From Parasponia andersonii (Eukaryota > Streptophyta > Magnoliopsida > Rosales > Cannabaceae): 64,000 bases of DNA. The notes under the pieces were generated by a model. That model ran no database searches, was not told the DNA's origin, and worked only from the letters and a program-made list of their open reading frames with translations. The DNA is taken from positions 1,332,657 to 1,396,656 of the forward strand of contig JXTB01000027.1 in assembly GCA_002914805.1 (NCBI GenBank), in the 5' to 3' direction. Shown piece by piece: positions 47,329-59,500 of the stretch; within the stretch, counting starts at the first letter, position 1; each line of letters opens with the position of its first letter. The translations under genes were made by a program, and so were the position numbers.

Positions 47329-49168
47329 ATGAGCGGAGGAGCTTTGATGAGGAACGCTACGATCCCCCGCCTGTTGAAGAGATATTCCCTCTCAGACCTC
47401 CTTGCGGCGGCCGAGCCAGTCAGAGCTCCGGCGAGTTTCTTACGGGGCCAATCGCAACAGTCCAGAGCCTTCAATCAAAGCGGCTTTCCTCAGTTCTTGA
47501 GGAGAGCCAAGGAGTTTGACCTCTCTCCGTCATTGTTTTCCTCGGCTTTCTCTTCTTCATCGTCGTCTTCGTCCTCGGCTGCCGCGGCGAAAGAGGTCGG
47601 AATCGTCGGTTGGTACCTTGGTATGGTCAAATGTCGGCCCATTCTCACCAAAAGTGTCACTTCGGCGCTTATTTACACAGCCGCTGATTTGTCTTCTCAG
47701 GTACCTAATTTATTGAACTTTTAAGATTTTGGGGTTTCAATAACATCCTTTTATTTTTTATTTTGTTTGACATTATTGAAACACAATTTCATTTAATTTT
47801 ATTTATTTATTTTTTTTTTTTTTACTTTGTGTGAAGATTTCATAGTTTAATTGGTTAAAGAAATTTATTGTTATTAGGCAGACGGAATGGAGTTCTTTAT
47901 GTTATGGCGTTACATATTTGTTTTGATATGAAGATTTGGAGTTAATGGGCCTTTTGGGTTAGAAGCATTTTATGTTTTTGCAATTGGGTTTTTATCATTG
48001 GATGCTATAGGACTCCGTAATGCAATGACAGGAATTTTTTTTCTTTTAATTGATTGAATTTCAGGGCTATAAGTTAAATTTATGATGCTTATTTGGGTTT
48101 TGTTTATTTCTAATATTTTCATTAGACGATAACTCAACAATCGTTAGACTCTTATGACTTGCTGAGGACATTGCGTATGGCTGGATATGGGCTGCTAGTT
48201 TTAGGACCGTCATTGCATTTCTGGTTCAACTTCATGTCAAAACTGTTCCCAAAACGTGATTTATTGTCTACGTTGAAGAAAATGGCTATGGGGCAAGGAA
48301 TTTATGGACCTACAATGACTGTTGTTTTCTTCTCCCTCAATGCTCGTTTACAAGGTATGTGTCTTTCTTTGTTTAATACACTATTTTTAAGTCATATTGC
48401 GTTATTTTTGTTTGTGTACTTCAGGTTAGGAACTACCTCACAGATGCTATGCGACACTAGTTTCAATATTTATGCTAGCTTGATATTTCCCGGAAGTTGA
48501 CAATGATGCGATACTGATTGCAAATTTTTGTTTATGTTACTATTAAATTGCTAAGTTATCATGACTTTAAGATGCCTTCTAAACTTCTAAATATTTGCCT
48601 TTTCCGTGTGTGGATAATCAAATTTTGCCTTCGGAATACCGTGGATGAATTATTGTATGTGCTTTTTGAAATTTATTAGTTCGGTAATGTTTCTAAGTAG
48701 TTGCTATTATTGCCTGGGCCAGGTGAAACTGGTACAGAGATTGTTTCACGATTGAAAAGAGACTTGTTCCCTACATTGTTAAGTGGAGTTATGTACTGGC
48801 CCCTGTGTGATTTTATCACTTTCAGATTCATCCCTGTCCATTTACAGGTAAACTTGGAGACTTTTCTTTATCCATTTCGATTTTCTCATAAAATTTGAAA
48901 AGTGGAATCTAGTTCTAGACTTGGTTATACAAATTCAGATCTGGTTTCCAATAAAGATTAGATCATATCTCAACAGGGTCTTACATACTGAATATGTTCA
49001 AAACCTGTTCATTTCAATTCGACACAATTATCTGCCTTCTATTGACCATGGAACTTTTTGTTGCTTTCATTTTTACAGCCATTGGTGAGCAATTCGTTTT
49101 CATATCTATGGACCGTTTATATGACATACATGGCAAGCCTAGAGAAAGCAAGCGAGACCACCAGCTAA
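47329..49168 (+). CDS. Mpv17/PMP22-family membrane protein
   Basis: Predicted 271 aa. Exons: 47329-47700, 48126-48354, 48723-48847, 49079-49168, GT-AG, in phase. The family comprises small channel-like proteins with about four membrane spans in peroxisomes, mitochondria or plastids. The C-terminal half carries the family signature: GxxYWPLCDFITFRFIPVHL at about 222-241, followed by LVSNSFSYLWTVYMTYMAS at 244-262. Upstream are WYLGMVKCRPILTKSVTS (first span region), the GPSLHFWF block and MGQGIYGPTM. The first about 90 residues are basic and Ser/Ala-rich with few acidic residues, which suggests a mitochondrial or plastid targeting sequence and explains why it is longer than PMP22. A poly-Ser run is encoded by TCTTCATCG-like repeats near 47550-47580. 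The ATG at 47329 was chosen because homologous N-termini usually start near it; an in-frame upstream extension exists but is less likely. Confidence 0.92.
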
Positions 49169-50562
49169 TTGACTAAATTGGTTATGTTCTTCTACTTGCA
49201 TTCAAGTTATAAACCTTCGTCTGCACGACCATCAACGGAGGTTGCTCTTTTTATCGACAATCTCATTAGTAACGATTCCTTTGAACAAATTGTTGATTAT
49301 GCTTATGTGAATTCGCAGCTCCAGGCTCCAGCCTGGTTAGAGCGAGCAATTTATGTTCTTCTCCACTAAAACATTGATTGGAAACTTGGAATGAATCATA
49401 TTGTAGCTGAGCTTTTGGATTATTGTGGAACACTATTAATACTACTCCCAGAGGTTTCTGTAAAGCGTTAGGTTGAATTTGTTGGAAGAGTACTTTCAGA
49501 TGCATTTTAATGATAAATGGTTTTCTATCTCTCCCAAAGCCGCCCCCCCTCCGGATATCTTCCTGCGCAACTAGTTTGGAATTTGACTGTATTTTCAAGT
49601 TGTTTCACGGCTAAGTAGGAACTGGCGTTGTTCAGTCTAACTATATAAATTGTCAGGGTTTTGGCAGTCACCTTGAATTTGTCGTAAATGGGCAAAGTAG
49701 TTGAAAAATATAATTTGGCCATCAAATCCCCGAACTATCAAATCAGTGACAATTAACGCTTTGCCATTAGTGACTATGAAGCTTGCAATTGAAATGTTGA
49801 TACAACTGCCATCTGAGTTGGTTGTGGATTATCAATATAGTCCCCGAATTAACTGATCTGTATATTGACATACAATTCAAATAGTGATCTTCTGTAATGT
49901 ATCTAAACCAACAGGGAAGATAAGCGGACAATGCCGTCGGATTTATATACATACGCGTGCAATATATATTTACATACATATATATATACATATATATACA
50001 TATATAGGTTGTCAATCCAATAGGTATTTTTTTATTTTATCTATGGGTAGGTATTTTTTTTTTAGCCGTTAGATCACCATTAGATGGTGATCCAATGACT
50101 ATAATGAAGTGCATGAAAAAACGTGCATCATTAATGTTCTTTCTCTCTCTTACTTTTTATAATAAAAAAATATGCATGCTAAATTTTAATTGGCCAAATT
50201 GATACTTATGCATAGATAAAAAAAAAAAATACCTACTGGATTGGTGCATATATATATATATATATATATGAAGAGGGAGAGAGATAATCTTCATACATAA
50301 TAAGCATTTCTACAAAAACTTCTCAAAGCTAACTCTAAGTCATCATTAACTTGTTATGAGAATGTTGCCCTACATATTAATACGCCGTGCTAATCTACTC
50401 TTAACAAACTTCAAATTAGACAAAAGGTTTACTGAGAACTACAGTATTAGTGTAATTATAAAGCATGATGAAAACACTAAATTCCAAAAGACTGGCAAAA
50501 TCCCACGTAGAATTTTTTTCGAACTGCATGGTCAAGCAAATTATTGTGCGATCTTAAATTTA
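49169..50562. other. 3' flank of the Mpv17-type gene
   Basis: Contains the 3' UTR of the gene (to about 49520), an AT/AC-rich simple repeat at 49965-50006, and a MITE (listed). A second (AT)n run lies at 50249-50269. No gene seen. Confidence 0.55.
50009..50247. mobile_element. Intact MITE, reference copy of the one split at 15113-17860
   Basis: Terminal inverted repeats: TCAATCCAATAGGTATTTTT at 50012-50031 and, in reverse complement, CCAATCCAGTAGGTATTTTT at 50225-50244. Length about 240 bp, no coding capacity. Flanked on both sides by AT-rich simple repeats, which suggests insertion into a TA-rich microsatellite and hides the target duplication. Inside, GGATCACCATTAG-like words form a small palindrome. 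Confidence 0.72.
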
Positions 50563-50955
50563 CGTCATTAGTCAATGCCAATAAAGAAAAATTAACGAGT
50601 CGGCTGAGAGTCAGAAGTGTCAGGTCGCATGTTTGCCTTGACCAAAGTGTGACCTTTCTCGAATGAAGAATATGCAACCTGTAGAAAAGGAAACTAGATC
50701 AAGCTCGAGGAAATGAATAATTTGTAAAGAACGGAAAACAAGTTTCTGTGTGAAGATCAAGCAATCCTTCTTCTAGTTATTACTTAATTTTGTATTCTTA
50801 TCCGAAATTATATCTTCTATGATGTACTTTCTCATTCTCACAATTGGGAAATATTGAGCTACCCTCACCTATATAAAAAGGGCTCAGTCTCATTGTTTGA
50901 TATTTGAAAAACACTTTACCATACACTCACTCTATGTAATTATCTCTTTTTACTT
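50563..50955 (+). repeat. 5' LTR remnant of the Tat-type element
   Basis: Collinear with 58913-59290: GTCAATGCCAATAAA, AGAAGTGTCAGGTC, ATGTTTGCCTT, GATCAAGCAATCC or GATCAAGTAATCC, CTTCTAGTTATTAC, ACCTATATAAA (a likely TATA box), ATACACTCACTCT. The last part of the LTR seen in the 3' copy is missing here, so there was probably a deletion up to the start of gag. Confidence 0.78.
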
Positions 50956-51750
50956 CAGAATTGGCGAAAGTTAGCTACGTGCCTGAAGATGGGGTTCTAA
51001 CTCTAATGATGGTCACAGTAAGACTAGAGACCAAACTCTGGGAAGAGTTACTTGAGCAAGAATGCAAAACTCTTGAAGACTTATACCAAAGAGTCGATCG
51101 ACATCTATCGGTGGAGTCTTCTCAAGAAAATCATCACAAGATGATGAAAAAAAAAAAAAAGATACAACCAAAGATGCAACGACAAGTAACAATAATAATA
51201 ATAAGAAGTAGGAAGAATGAGCAGCCAACTGAGAAGCAGCTCGAGCCAAAATAGTAGGAAATTCCAAGAGCTCCCTTGCAATTTAATAATTATACCGAGT
51301 TAAGTGCACCCATAATCATATCTATGCAGTCACAAATCAGTAGGAGTAGTATCACAGGCTAGAACCAATAAAGCGAGACAGGGTAAAATGCAATTCAAAT
51401 ATGTTTTATCGATATCATAATAATATTGAACATAACACTAACGATTACTACACCTTAAAGGATGAAATTGAGAAGTTGATTAGAGAAAGGCAGCTACAAC
51501 AATATGCAAGATAGGATGGTAGAGCAAGAGAAGAAAACTAACAATGACCTCTAGACTTTCAGCATGAAGTACAAACAATCTTTAGAGGCCTGCATGTTGG
51601 TGGGAACTGAAAGAGAGCGCATGATAGGTATGCATGAAAAGCTCGACAGTGGCTATTGACTAATGTGATGCAACTCAAACAACATCTGTAGAAGCTTCAA
51701 TGAGTACTAAACATAGGCACTACTTTCACAGAGTAGGATGCAAAGGAAGT
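50956..51750 (+). pseudogene. gag remnant of the Tat-type element
   Basis: The best piece is 50961-51254, where TKLWEELLEQECKTLEDLYQRVDRHL matches the C-terminal part of Tat gag (shown shortened; key words LWEELL and RVDRHL). Near 51415-51500 the HNNIEHNTNDYYTLKDEI block corresponds to the Cys/His-containing end of gag, here with the cysteines lost. Many stops. Confidence 0.72.
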
Positions 51751-52300
51751 CCATTACCCACGTAATAATGCACTTGCTATAAAAATCAATGCTGGAAGTA
51801 CATAAGTATGGCAGGTATTAGTTAATAATAGAAGTGTTGTCGATGTCATGTATTATGATACATATAAGAAGATAAAGTTGAATGATAACGACTTAAAACC
51901 TATTATCACTCTGCTCTATAGATTTACGGGAGATAGCATAATGCCGAAAGGCATAATTAAATAAACGGTTAGCATTGAAACTTATCCAAGAGTTTCAACA
52001 ATGGAATTTTTAGTGGTTTGTCCATCTGCATTCAAGGCTGTGTTGGGAAGAACAATTTTGAGGGAACTACGAGCTGTAACCTTAATCTATCATCTCACTA
52101 TAAAATTCCCAACTCAACATGATGTGCGGTCTTGTTACAACAATTCTTTGAAGCTTGAAACACAAGAAATAGCACCTAGCATAATGATAGTCCAACAAAA
52201 AGAGAAATGTAAATCAAAGTGTCAATTGAGGACCTTGATCCATAAGAGATCGATGAAGAGGTCAAATTTAGACCAATCGAAAATTTAGAAGATTTGACAA
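51751..52300 (+). pseudogene. Protease remnant of the Tat-type element
   Basis: VLVNNRSVVDVMYYDTYKK near 51820-51880 corresponds to the active-site region, with the catalytic Asp replaced by Asn. LYRFTGDSIMPKG follows, then FLVVCPSAFKAVLGRTIL near 52005-52060 and IYHLTIKFPT. The order matches Tat-lineage proteases. The 95-residue ORF at 52001-52288 is its best preserved part. Confidence 0.75.
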
Positions 52301-52499
52301 TTGATAAGAGGGAATCTTCAAGAGTACTGAAAATCGGGATAAAGTTTCAAGAACCTGTGTGAGATGTGTTGGTCACATTTCTAAAAGTGAATATGAATAT
52401 CTTTGCATGGTAACATTCAAATATGATGGGGATTAATCCCAGTGTCATATGTCATTGCCTCAACATTGATACGACAAAGAAATTGTGCGACAAAAGAGA

Positions 52500-53600
52500 A
52501 GGGCAACGGATCTAGAGCGCTATGTCACATTGAAAGAGAAGGTTAAGAAACTACTCGAGATTGGTTTCATTAGAGAATCTTTTTATCCAGATTGGCTAGC
52601 AAACCCAACTTTGGTAAAAAACCCAATAGAAAATGGAGAACATGTATAGATTTCACAAATCTTAACAAAGTATACTCAAAAGACAATTTTCCACTTCCAA
52701 GAATCGATCAACTTATCGATGCGATATCTGGGCATAAATTGTTAAGATTTATAGACACATATTCTGGATACAATCAAATTCCTATATATGAGTTTGATAA
52801 AGAGCACACCTCGTTCATCACTGATCGAGGATTATATTGTTACAAGAAGATATCGTTCAGACTTATCAATGCATGTGCATCTTACCAACATCTTGTTAAT
52901 ATGATATTTATAAAGCAAATTGGCAAGAAAATAGAAATGTACATAAACGACATATTGGTAACATCAAAAGAAGCAGTGCATCACATCGTACATCTCGATG
53001 AGATGTTCAAGATTCTTCAGAAGTATTAGATGAAATTAAACACCCAAAAATGTTCATTTGGAATAGAATCTGAGAAATTTTGTGGTTTTATGGTTAATCA
53101 ACAAGGTGTTAAAGCTAATATTTAGAATATTTAAGAACTAATTGACATAGACCGACTAATAAATGTTAATCATTCTTTGAAGTACTAAAAAATTTGAAGA
53201 AGTTTGAGTAGATGGAAAAGTGCGAGCATGCATTGTAAGATTGAAAAAAAACACTTGGGCTCTCCTCCACTTTTATCAAAACCAAAATTTGGGAAAACGT
53301 TGTTCTTATACCTCATAGTTTCTAAGTATACAACAAGTGTTGTATTGATTCGAGAAGAAGAAAGTATACAGCGACATATATACTATGTAAGTAAAAGACC
53401 GTTTGAAGCCGAAATAAGATATCTGGAGATGGAGAAATTGGTGTTAGCATTGTCATCACATCTCGAATACTTTGTCCATACTTCTATGCATATTCCATTG
53501 AGGTTTTCACAAATTTTCCTTTAAAGTAGGTTCTTCAAAAGCCTGAAACTTTGGGGCGATTACTTAAGTAGGTAATTGAGTTAAGCTAATTCGATATCAA
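52500..53600 (+). pseudogene. Reverse transcriptase and RNase H remnant of the Tat-type element
   Basis: RT blocks: WRTCIDFTNLNK, FPLPRIDQLIDAISGHKLL, FIDTYSGYNQIP, ISFRLINACASYQ. The catalytic YxDD reads YIND (52939-52950 region), so the enzyme is dead. The NTQKCSFGIESEKFCGFMV block continues after a stop near 53028. The RNase H part at about 53290-53500 has KYTTSVVLIREEE, YYVSKRP and EIRYLEMEKLVLAL. Confidence 0.85.
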
Positions 53601-53649
53601 TTTTTGACCTAACACTACGATTAAAGGTTAAGCTTTAGAAAATTTTAAT

Positions 53650-53990
53650 GTGGAATTCACTTACGATGTCAACCTTCCCGTAGAAATAATTGAGAAACCT
53701 GCATTAGAATTAATGAAGCTATGGAAACTTTATGTTGACGGGTCATCAAATGAAAACAATGCTAGTGCATGCTTGATATTAATTAGTCTAGAGGGACATA
53801 ATATCCATTGTGCGCTTCACTTTAGATTTCCAGCATCAAATAATGAAGCAGAATATAAGGCGTTGATTGTTAGACTCAAGCTCACACATGAATTGAAGGT
53901 CGAAATGATTGAAGTGTTTAGTGATTTTTAGCTGGTTATTTGTCAGGTAATGGAGACTACCAAGTAAGAGGTGGGAAGATGATGGGTTAT
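53650..53990 (+). pseudogene. Second, archaeal-type RNase H domain (aRNH) of the Tat-type element
   Basis: WKLYVDGSSNENNASAC (DGSS at 53737-53748) and NNEAEYKALI (about 53838-53867) carry the metal-binding Asp and Glu. VEMIEVFSDF then a stop, followed by LVICQV, gives the third Asp region. A domain like this between RNase H and integrase is known from Tat-lineage elements. Confidence 0.82.
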
Positions 53991-54169
53991 CTACAAGAAG
54001 TACAATGCATTTTCTTAATGTTCACTACATATAGTATTCAACTACTTTCTCATAATAAAAACAGCCAAGCAAATGCCTTAGTCAAGTTGGCCTTGACAAA
54101 AGATGTAGAATTACTAAAAGTGATTCCTGTTGAATTCTTCGCAAAGCTAAGTATTGAAATAGAGCCTTA

Positions 54170-55420
54170 AATGACTAAGTCAATCGACCAAAAGCCTTCA
54201 TGGATTGATCTTATAATAAAGTATTTGTAAGATGGCGATCTTTTCGAAGATAAGGAAGATGTGAAGCGACTTCGAGTGAAAGCTGCTCGATATATCATTT
54301 ATGATGGGAAGCTTATCAAATAAGTTTTAGCTCACCATTGTTGCTATGCGTTGATGAGAAAAAATTACTTTACATTATGAGAGAAATTCTTGAACGAATA
54401 TGTGAAAATCACTCTAGGGGGTAGGCACTTGCAAAAAAGCTATTTTATGCAAGGTTATTTCTAGCCTACTATAAAAATGGATGTAATGGAGTTTCCCTTA
54501 AAATATGATAAATATCAGTGATTTGTAGTCATTTCTAGATCACCTTATATTCTGCTTACTTCGATGACTAGCCCAATAGTATGAGAGATTAACATTATCG
54601 AAATGCTCCTATTGGCACAAGATGAATTGAAATTTATGGTGGTTACAGTCGACTATTTCACTAAGTGGACAGAAGCTGAAGCTTAAGTACCATTTCTTCA
54701 AAAAAGATGACAGATTTTTTTTACAAATCTATCATATGTCGATATGGTATATCTCAAGCTATAGTTTCAGATATCGGAAAATAATTTGATTGTATCGAAT
54801 TCCATAATTTATGTAACAACTTGGGCATCAAGAAAACTTTCTCGGTTGTCGTCATCCCACAAGCTAATTGGCAGGTCAAGGCTATAAATAAAGTCCTAAA
54901 GCAGAACCTACAGATAAAGTTAGAAAGCTATATGGGAGCTTGGGCAAAGATTCTTCTTGAAGTATTATAGACTTATCGCTCCACTCAACATACTACAATT
55001 GGTGAAAGTTTGTTTTCCTTGGCCTATGGATATGAGGTAATTATGCCTACGGAAATTAGTGTGAGCTCTTTATGTAGATCAACTAATTAATAAGATAAGA
55101 ATTATGCGTTGATGATAACTAAGCTCGATCTTTTGGAAGAAAGGCTCGAGTAATCTCAACTACGAATTATGTCATATAAATAACATACTACTCGCTACAA
55201 TAACTCTAAAGTCAAGAATAGACAGTTTGACATTGGTGATCTTGTACTTCAACAAGTTCTCCTTAACACTAAAGAGCATGGAGCTAGTATATTTAGATCA
55301 TCTTGGGAAAGGCCATATGTTATAGAAACTATAATTTGATTTGAGATATACAAACTAGCTCGCACTTGAGGATAGAAGATCGAACATCTTGGAATGCAGA
55401 ATAGCTTTGTTGTAATTATT
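54170..55420 (+). pseudogene. Integrase remnant of the Tat-type element
   Basis: PSWIDLIIKYL near 54195 opens the region. VVTVDYFTKWTEAEA near 54635-54690 gives the first Asp. PQANWQVKAINKVLKQ near 54855-54905 is the decayed block that should hold the catalytic Glu (GQVE-type, here changed). AYGYEVIMPTEI near 55020-55060 and FDIGDLVL near 55230 are the C-terminal landmarks. Numerous stops. Confidence 0.78.
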
Positions 55421-56198
55421 AATAATTTTATCTTTATATGTATCAGCAAATAGCTTCAACGGTCTGAGGGACAAATCTTCTGTTATTCGTCATTCAAGCT
55501 ATTAGTAGAAGTACTATTTATTCATTTTATTGTCTTTATAGTTCTTGGTTAGTCTTTTAAAGTTTTATGATCTTATTCGCATACCATAAAATTTAGGGGA
55601 CAGTGGAATTAGATTAAATAATCTCCTACTCACTTCCTAAAAAACTATGCAAATGTTCATCTAGAAAAGTCGAATTTTTTACTTCAAAAATAATTTTTTT
55701 TTCTTGAAAATCTTAGGATTTTCCTCCTCATTTTATGTCTTAGCATATCGTATTATGTGATATCTCTTCTCAAAAAAATAAGCGTCTAGACAAAATATCT
55801 ATAGTTCAATGTGACATATTGCTATCTAATCTTTTATATTTTGACATGAAACTTTTGAAAAATAAATATTGAGTTCGCATCACTCATGCTCGTTGTTTTT
55901 TATAAGTGGCCTAACTTATCCTAATGCTTAAAACTCGTTTTAAGTTGTTAGATTCGAATCACAATAGCATATTGATCAATTATTGTATGTAAATGTCTAT
56001 TTGGTCAAATTATGTATTTATAATATTATGTGACATATGTTTTTGTTTCCTATAATCTAAAAATGTTTACAGGAATAGAAATATAAAGTTAGTGCATAAA
56101 TAAAGGTCGCAATTACGTACAAGGAAATGTTACAAAAAATACGACAGGACAAGCCATCATTGTTTATTTATGTACAAACTTAGTTTAAAAAAAAACAT
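55421..56198. other. Non-coding part of the Tat-type element between pol and the antisense ORF
   Basis: AT-rich, no reading frame of note on either strand. In this position Tat elements carry untranslated sequence. Confidence 0.5.
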
Positions 56199-58410
56199 CT
56201 AATTTGTAAGTTTGCCTTCCTCTCCGTCTGCAGTAGCCTTTTCAGTCTCACTAGCTTTCCAACTCTCGACTAGTTCGACTGTATCTTCCCTAAGGAAAGA
56301 AAAGTCAAACTCCGGATACTCACAATAAATGTTATATATATATATATATATAATAGTAGAAGTGGGGATGTCGCTGGCTTTATTTTCGAGTTCCTTATCT
56401 TCAATAGCTTTGAACTCTTCAACAACCTTATAACCTACCTCTTTTGGTGCATCAGGGTATTAAGGGATAGTTTCCTTGAGCTTATTTATTATAGTTTCCT
56501 TGAGCTTATTTATTTTCTCCTTGAGCTTCCCTTTCTCTTCTTTCTCCTTGGTGAGGTCTTCCTGTAGTTGCTTTTTCTCAGTTTCGAGAGCATTTTTCTC
56601 CTCTTGATGAGTCTTTTTTAGTTTCTCACATGATTTGGTCATTGCCTTGACCTTTTATCTTTTTTTTTTATGCATTCAAGGACTTGATCATACATAAGGA
56701 TAGCAACTGCAGTAGTCTGGAGCAAAAAAAATATGTCAATAAAAAAAAAAGAACTTCACATGTATAACTAGGAAGGGGAGCTAGAACTTACATTTGCCAG
56801 GATTCTCATAGCAGCATGGAATGCGACCTTGGGTCGTCTTTTCTTCATTTCTCCCAGCCTTCTACAGATGTGAAGTGGTCAATAAAGGCAGCACTTATAC
56901 TAGCCTTTTTTGGTAGTTGACGAAGGAGTGCGAGTAGCTTTTGATTTTTGTCAACTAGATTTGAAGGAGCCCTAGAGAAAGAAGAAACAGGTTGTTTGCT
57001 CGAGGGGCCTGGTTGATTTACTATTTCTGTAGAGGTAAGGGGTAGAGGTGAGCTCTGAGAGACATCATCAAAGGTGACCTTCCTTCTTGTGGAAGTGTTG
57101 ACCTTTTCCTTCTCCTTCTTTAAAGCTAGATGAGTGTTCTCGGGGGTTTTTGATTTAGATCGCAAGCTTAGAGTAGAAAATAGAACTCTCAAACCATCAC
57201 TAATTTGAGTCATATTTGTATAATATCAAATCGGTTAGTATGTGAGAAAATCATATGATAAAAAGAGAGAAAAGGTGAATACGGCCTTTAGAGACTTGAG
57301 ATGGCTAAAAAGAAATTGGTGACAGGGGAGATGGCTACTCTTAGCGAGAATCAGGCGAATGTGATACTTTTCACTTCTTTGACTTTGAAAATAAAGCTAT
57401 ATCCTTTTGGTTCTACGAGCTAGATGCTTTCTTTGGACGGTTTTCCGAGGGAGAAAGAGAGGTGCCCTTGGGGAATAGTCCACAAACAACCACATTCTTT
57501 AATGTTCTAAGTTTCTTTCAATCGAATTCTTTGAATGGGAGGTCGTTTACTTTGTACACCCGGGTGAGCTATTCCTTGTTAAGGCCAGGATACTCCTTGC
57601 TAACTGCAAAAGACATGAATCTGTGATCAAATAATGAATTTAAAATTAAACAAAAAGAGTGAGCAACTGACTAAGTTACCTACCGAGTTTCTAAAAGAAA
57701 CAGTTATCTTCATATTCAAATTAGAAAAATGGATTCTTCCATTTTCTCATATCATTTCAAACTCTATATACCGTCTTGATGGCTTGATTCGTCTACTTGC
57801 TTGTATAGTAAAAACTGAAGCCAAAGAGGTTTGACTTCGCTTGGTAAATCTAAGCAAATTCTTCTAAAGTTTGGGTTCCTAAACCTAATTTATGGTATAA
57901 TATATATAGACATACCATATATCTGTAAGTGTTTGGGGTTACTTGAAAGAGAACTACATCGTAATAGTCGACTATTAACTTGATATATAGATGTAGTGGA
58001 AAGTGGACAACGTACTAAAGAATTGCATTTGAGGAGGAAGCATTGCCATGAAGAGGAGTGTGCAGACGATTGAATTTAGTCAGAAGGTAAAGTGGGATGT
58101 CGATCTTGTAATCTCTTACAATCTTCTCGAGTTTATTCGTTGTATAGCTCGTCTTTATGTCGACGCATGGCCAGTCTCCTTGTACATAATTATAATCCTT
58201 CACAAATTTTGGTACATCCCTAATGTGTTGAGGCCACTAGTATTGGAGTAAATCACATATGCGAGGACTACTTTGTCCAGTCCCAATTATTTCTACTATA
58301 GACTCCTACTCAAGATAGTCCTTGAGGTCTATTTAACTAATGCTCACATCCGAGAATGACGATTCCCATAAGAATGCATTCTCTTCTCTAATCTCTTCGT
58401 TACTTGACAT
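56199..58410 (-). pseudogene. Antisense ORF of the Tat-type element (Transposase_28 / plant transposon-protein-like)
   Basis: Read on the minus strand from an ATG at 58410 (MSSNEEIREENAFLWESS) to a TAG at 56199 (EGKLTN). Several in-frame stops interrupt it, but the protein order is clear. The N-terminal half has ASSSNAIL-YVVHFPLHLYIK, VTPNTYRYMVCLYILYHKLG, FSFYYTSKQ and WKNPFF, the form of the putative gypsy-type transposon proteins (Pfam Transposase_28-like). A Ser/Pro-rich linker follows (57213-56845), and a Lys/Glu-rich coiled coil (56642-56462) and an acidic end (CEYPEFDFSFL) complete it. Antisense ORFs in this place are known in Tat elements; their function is unknown. Assignment is from pattern memory, not a search. 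Confidence 0.68.
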
Positions 58411-58895
58411 CTAAAAAATAAACATGGGATATATTTAAGCCTATGTGAGCATTGATCTAACTGGTACTCAAATGAATATATATTCATCAAGACGGTTTGT
58501 TATGATGAATATAAAAGAAAAGGCATCATATCCAATGAATATATTCAATTTTGAAGAGACGGTTCGAAATTTGAACTCTTTAAAGGGTTCAAAGATGACA
58601 TCACCACTCTGCATTATTAAGCTGACACACGCTAAAATATAAAGCTTCATTCATCTAAAAAATAAACATGGGATATATTTAAGCCTATGTGAGCATTGAT
58701 CTAACTGGTACTCAAATGAATATATATTCATCAAGACGGTTTGTTATGATGAATATAAAAGAAAAGGCATCATATCCAAAGAATATATTCAATTTTGAAG
58801 AGACGGTTCGAAATTTGAACTCTTTAAAGGGTTCAAAGATGACATCACCACTCTGCATTATTAAGCTGACACATGCTAGAATATGAAGCTTCATT
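58408..58895. repeat. Two tandem copies of a 244-bp unit next to the antisense ORF start
   Basis: Copy 1 58408-58651, copy 2 58652-58895, nearly identical. Copy 1 begins exactly at the CAT that is the reverse complement of the antisense ORF start codon. ORFs of 60-65 residues occur in both copies on both strands because the units are duplicated; they are not genes. Confidence 0.92.
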
Positions 58896-58912
58896 TAGTC
58901 TTAAAGAGCCAT

Positions 58913-59500
58913 TGTCATCGGTCAATGCCAATAAAGGAAAGTCAACTAATTGTGTGAGAGTTAGAAGTGTCAGGTCATATGTTTGCCTTAACCAAATTAT
59001 AACCTTCCCCAAATGAAGAACGTGTGACCTGTGGAAAAAAAAAAACTAGATTGAGCTTCGAGGAAACAGGTAATCTGCAAAGATAGATAAATAAGATTCT
59101 GTATAGAGATCAAGTAATCCATCTTCTAGTTATTACCCAATTTTGTATTGTTATCCGAAATTGTATATTCTATGATGTATTTTCCTATTCTTATAATTGA
59201 GAAATGTTGAGCCATCATCACCTATATAAAGGGGATTCACTCTCATTATTTGATATCTGAAAACACTTCACTATACACTCACTCTCTGTAATTCTCTCTT
59301 TGTTCTCTCTTTGAGACTTAGAGACACTCTTATAATTCTCTAGAAAATAGTGAAAAGCAGTGGACATAGGCTTATTTTTTTTTAGGCTGAACCACTACAA
59401 TATTCTTGTCTCTTACTTTACTTTATTTTTCAATTTGTTTTGAGCACAAGTTATATCTTATAAATCTCAAAATTCATTGTTGACAAAACCTCTATCAACA
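58913..59500 (+). repeat. 3' LTR of the Tat-type element
   Basis: Starts near TGTCATCGGTCAATGCC. Matches the 5' remnant to about 59290. It has a TATA-like CCTATATAAAGGGG at about 59219-59232. Its downstream end is not certain because the 5' copy is cut short; sequence continues to about 59500 (ending CTATCAACA). Confidence 0.7.

Larger units (their letters stand above)
50563..59500 (+). mobile_element. Ty3/gypsy retrotransposon of the Tat lineage, decayed, with antisense ORF
   Basis: Order: 5' LTR remnant, gag, protease, RT, RNase H, second (archaeal-type) RNase H, integrase, antisense ORF, tandem repeat, 3' LTR. The second RNase H and the extra region after pol mark the Tat group. Stops and frameshifts are frequent in all domains and the catalytic residues of RT and protease are altered, so it is long dead. 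The LTR stretches at 50563-50950 and 58913-59290 match well. Ends and target duplication are not fixed; the 3' end is placed near 59500 by guess. Confidence 0.82.

Noticed and set aside
58408-58895. CRISPR-like or satellite array
   Set aside because: Only two 244-bp units without spacers, inside a retroelement; a simple tandem duplication.
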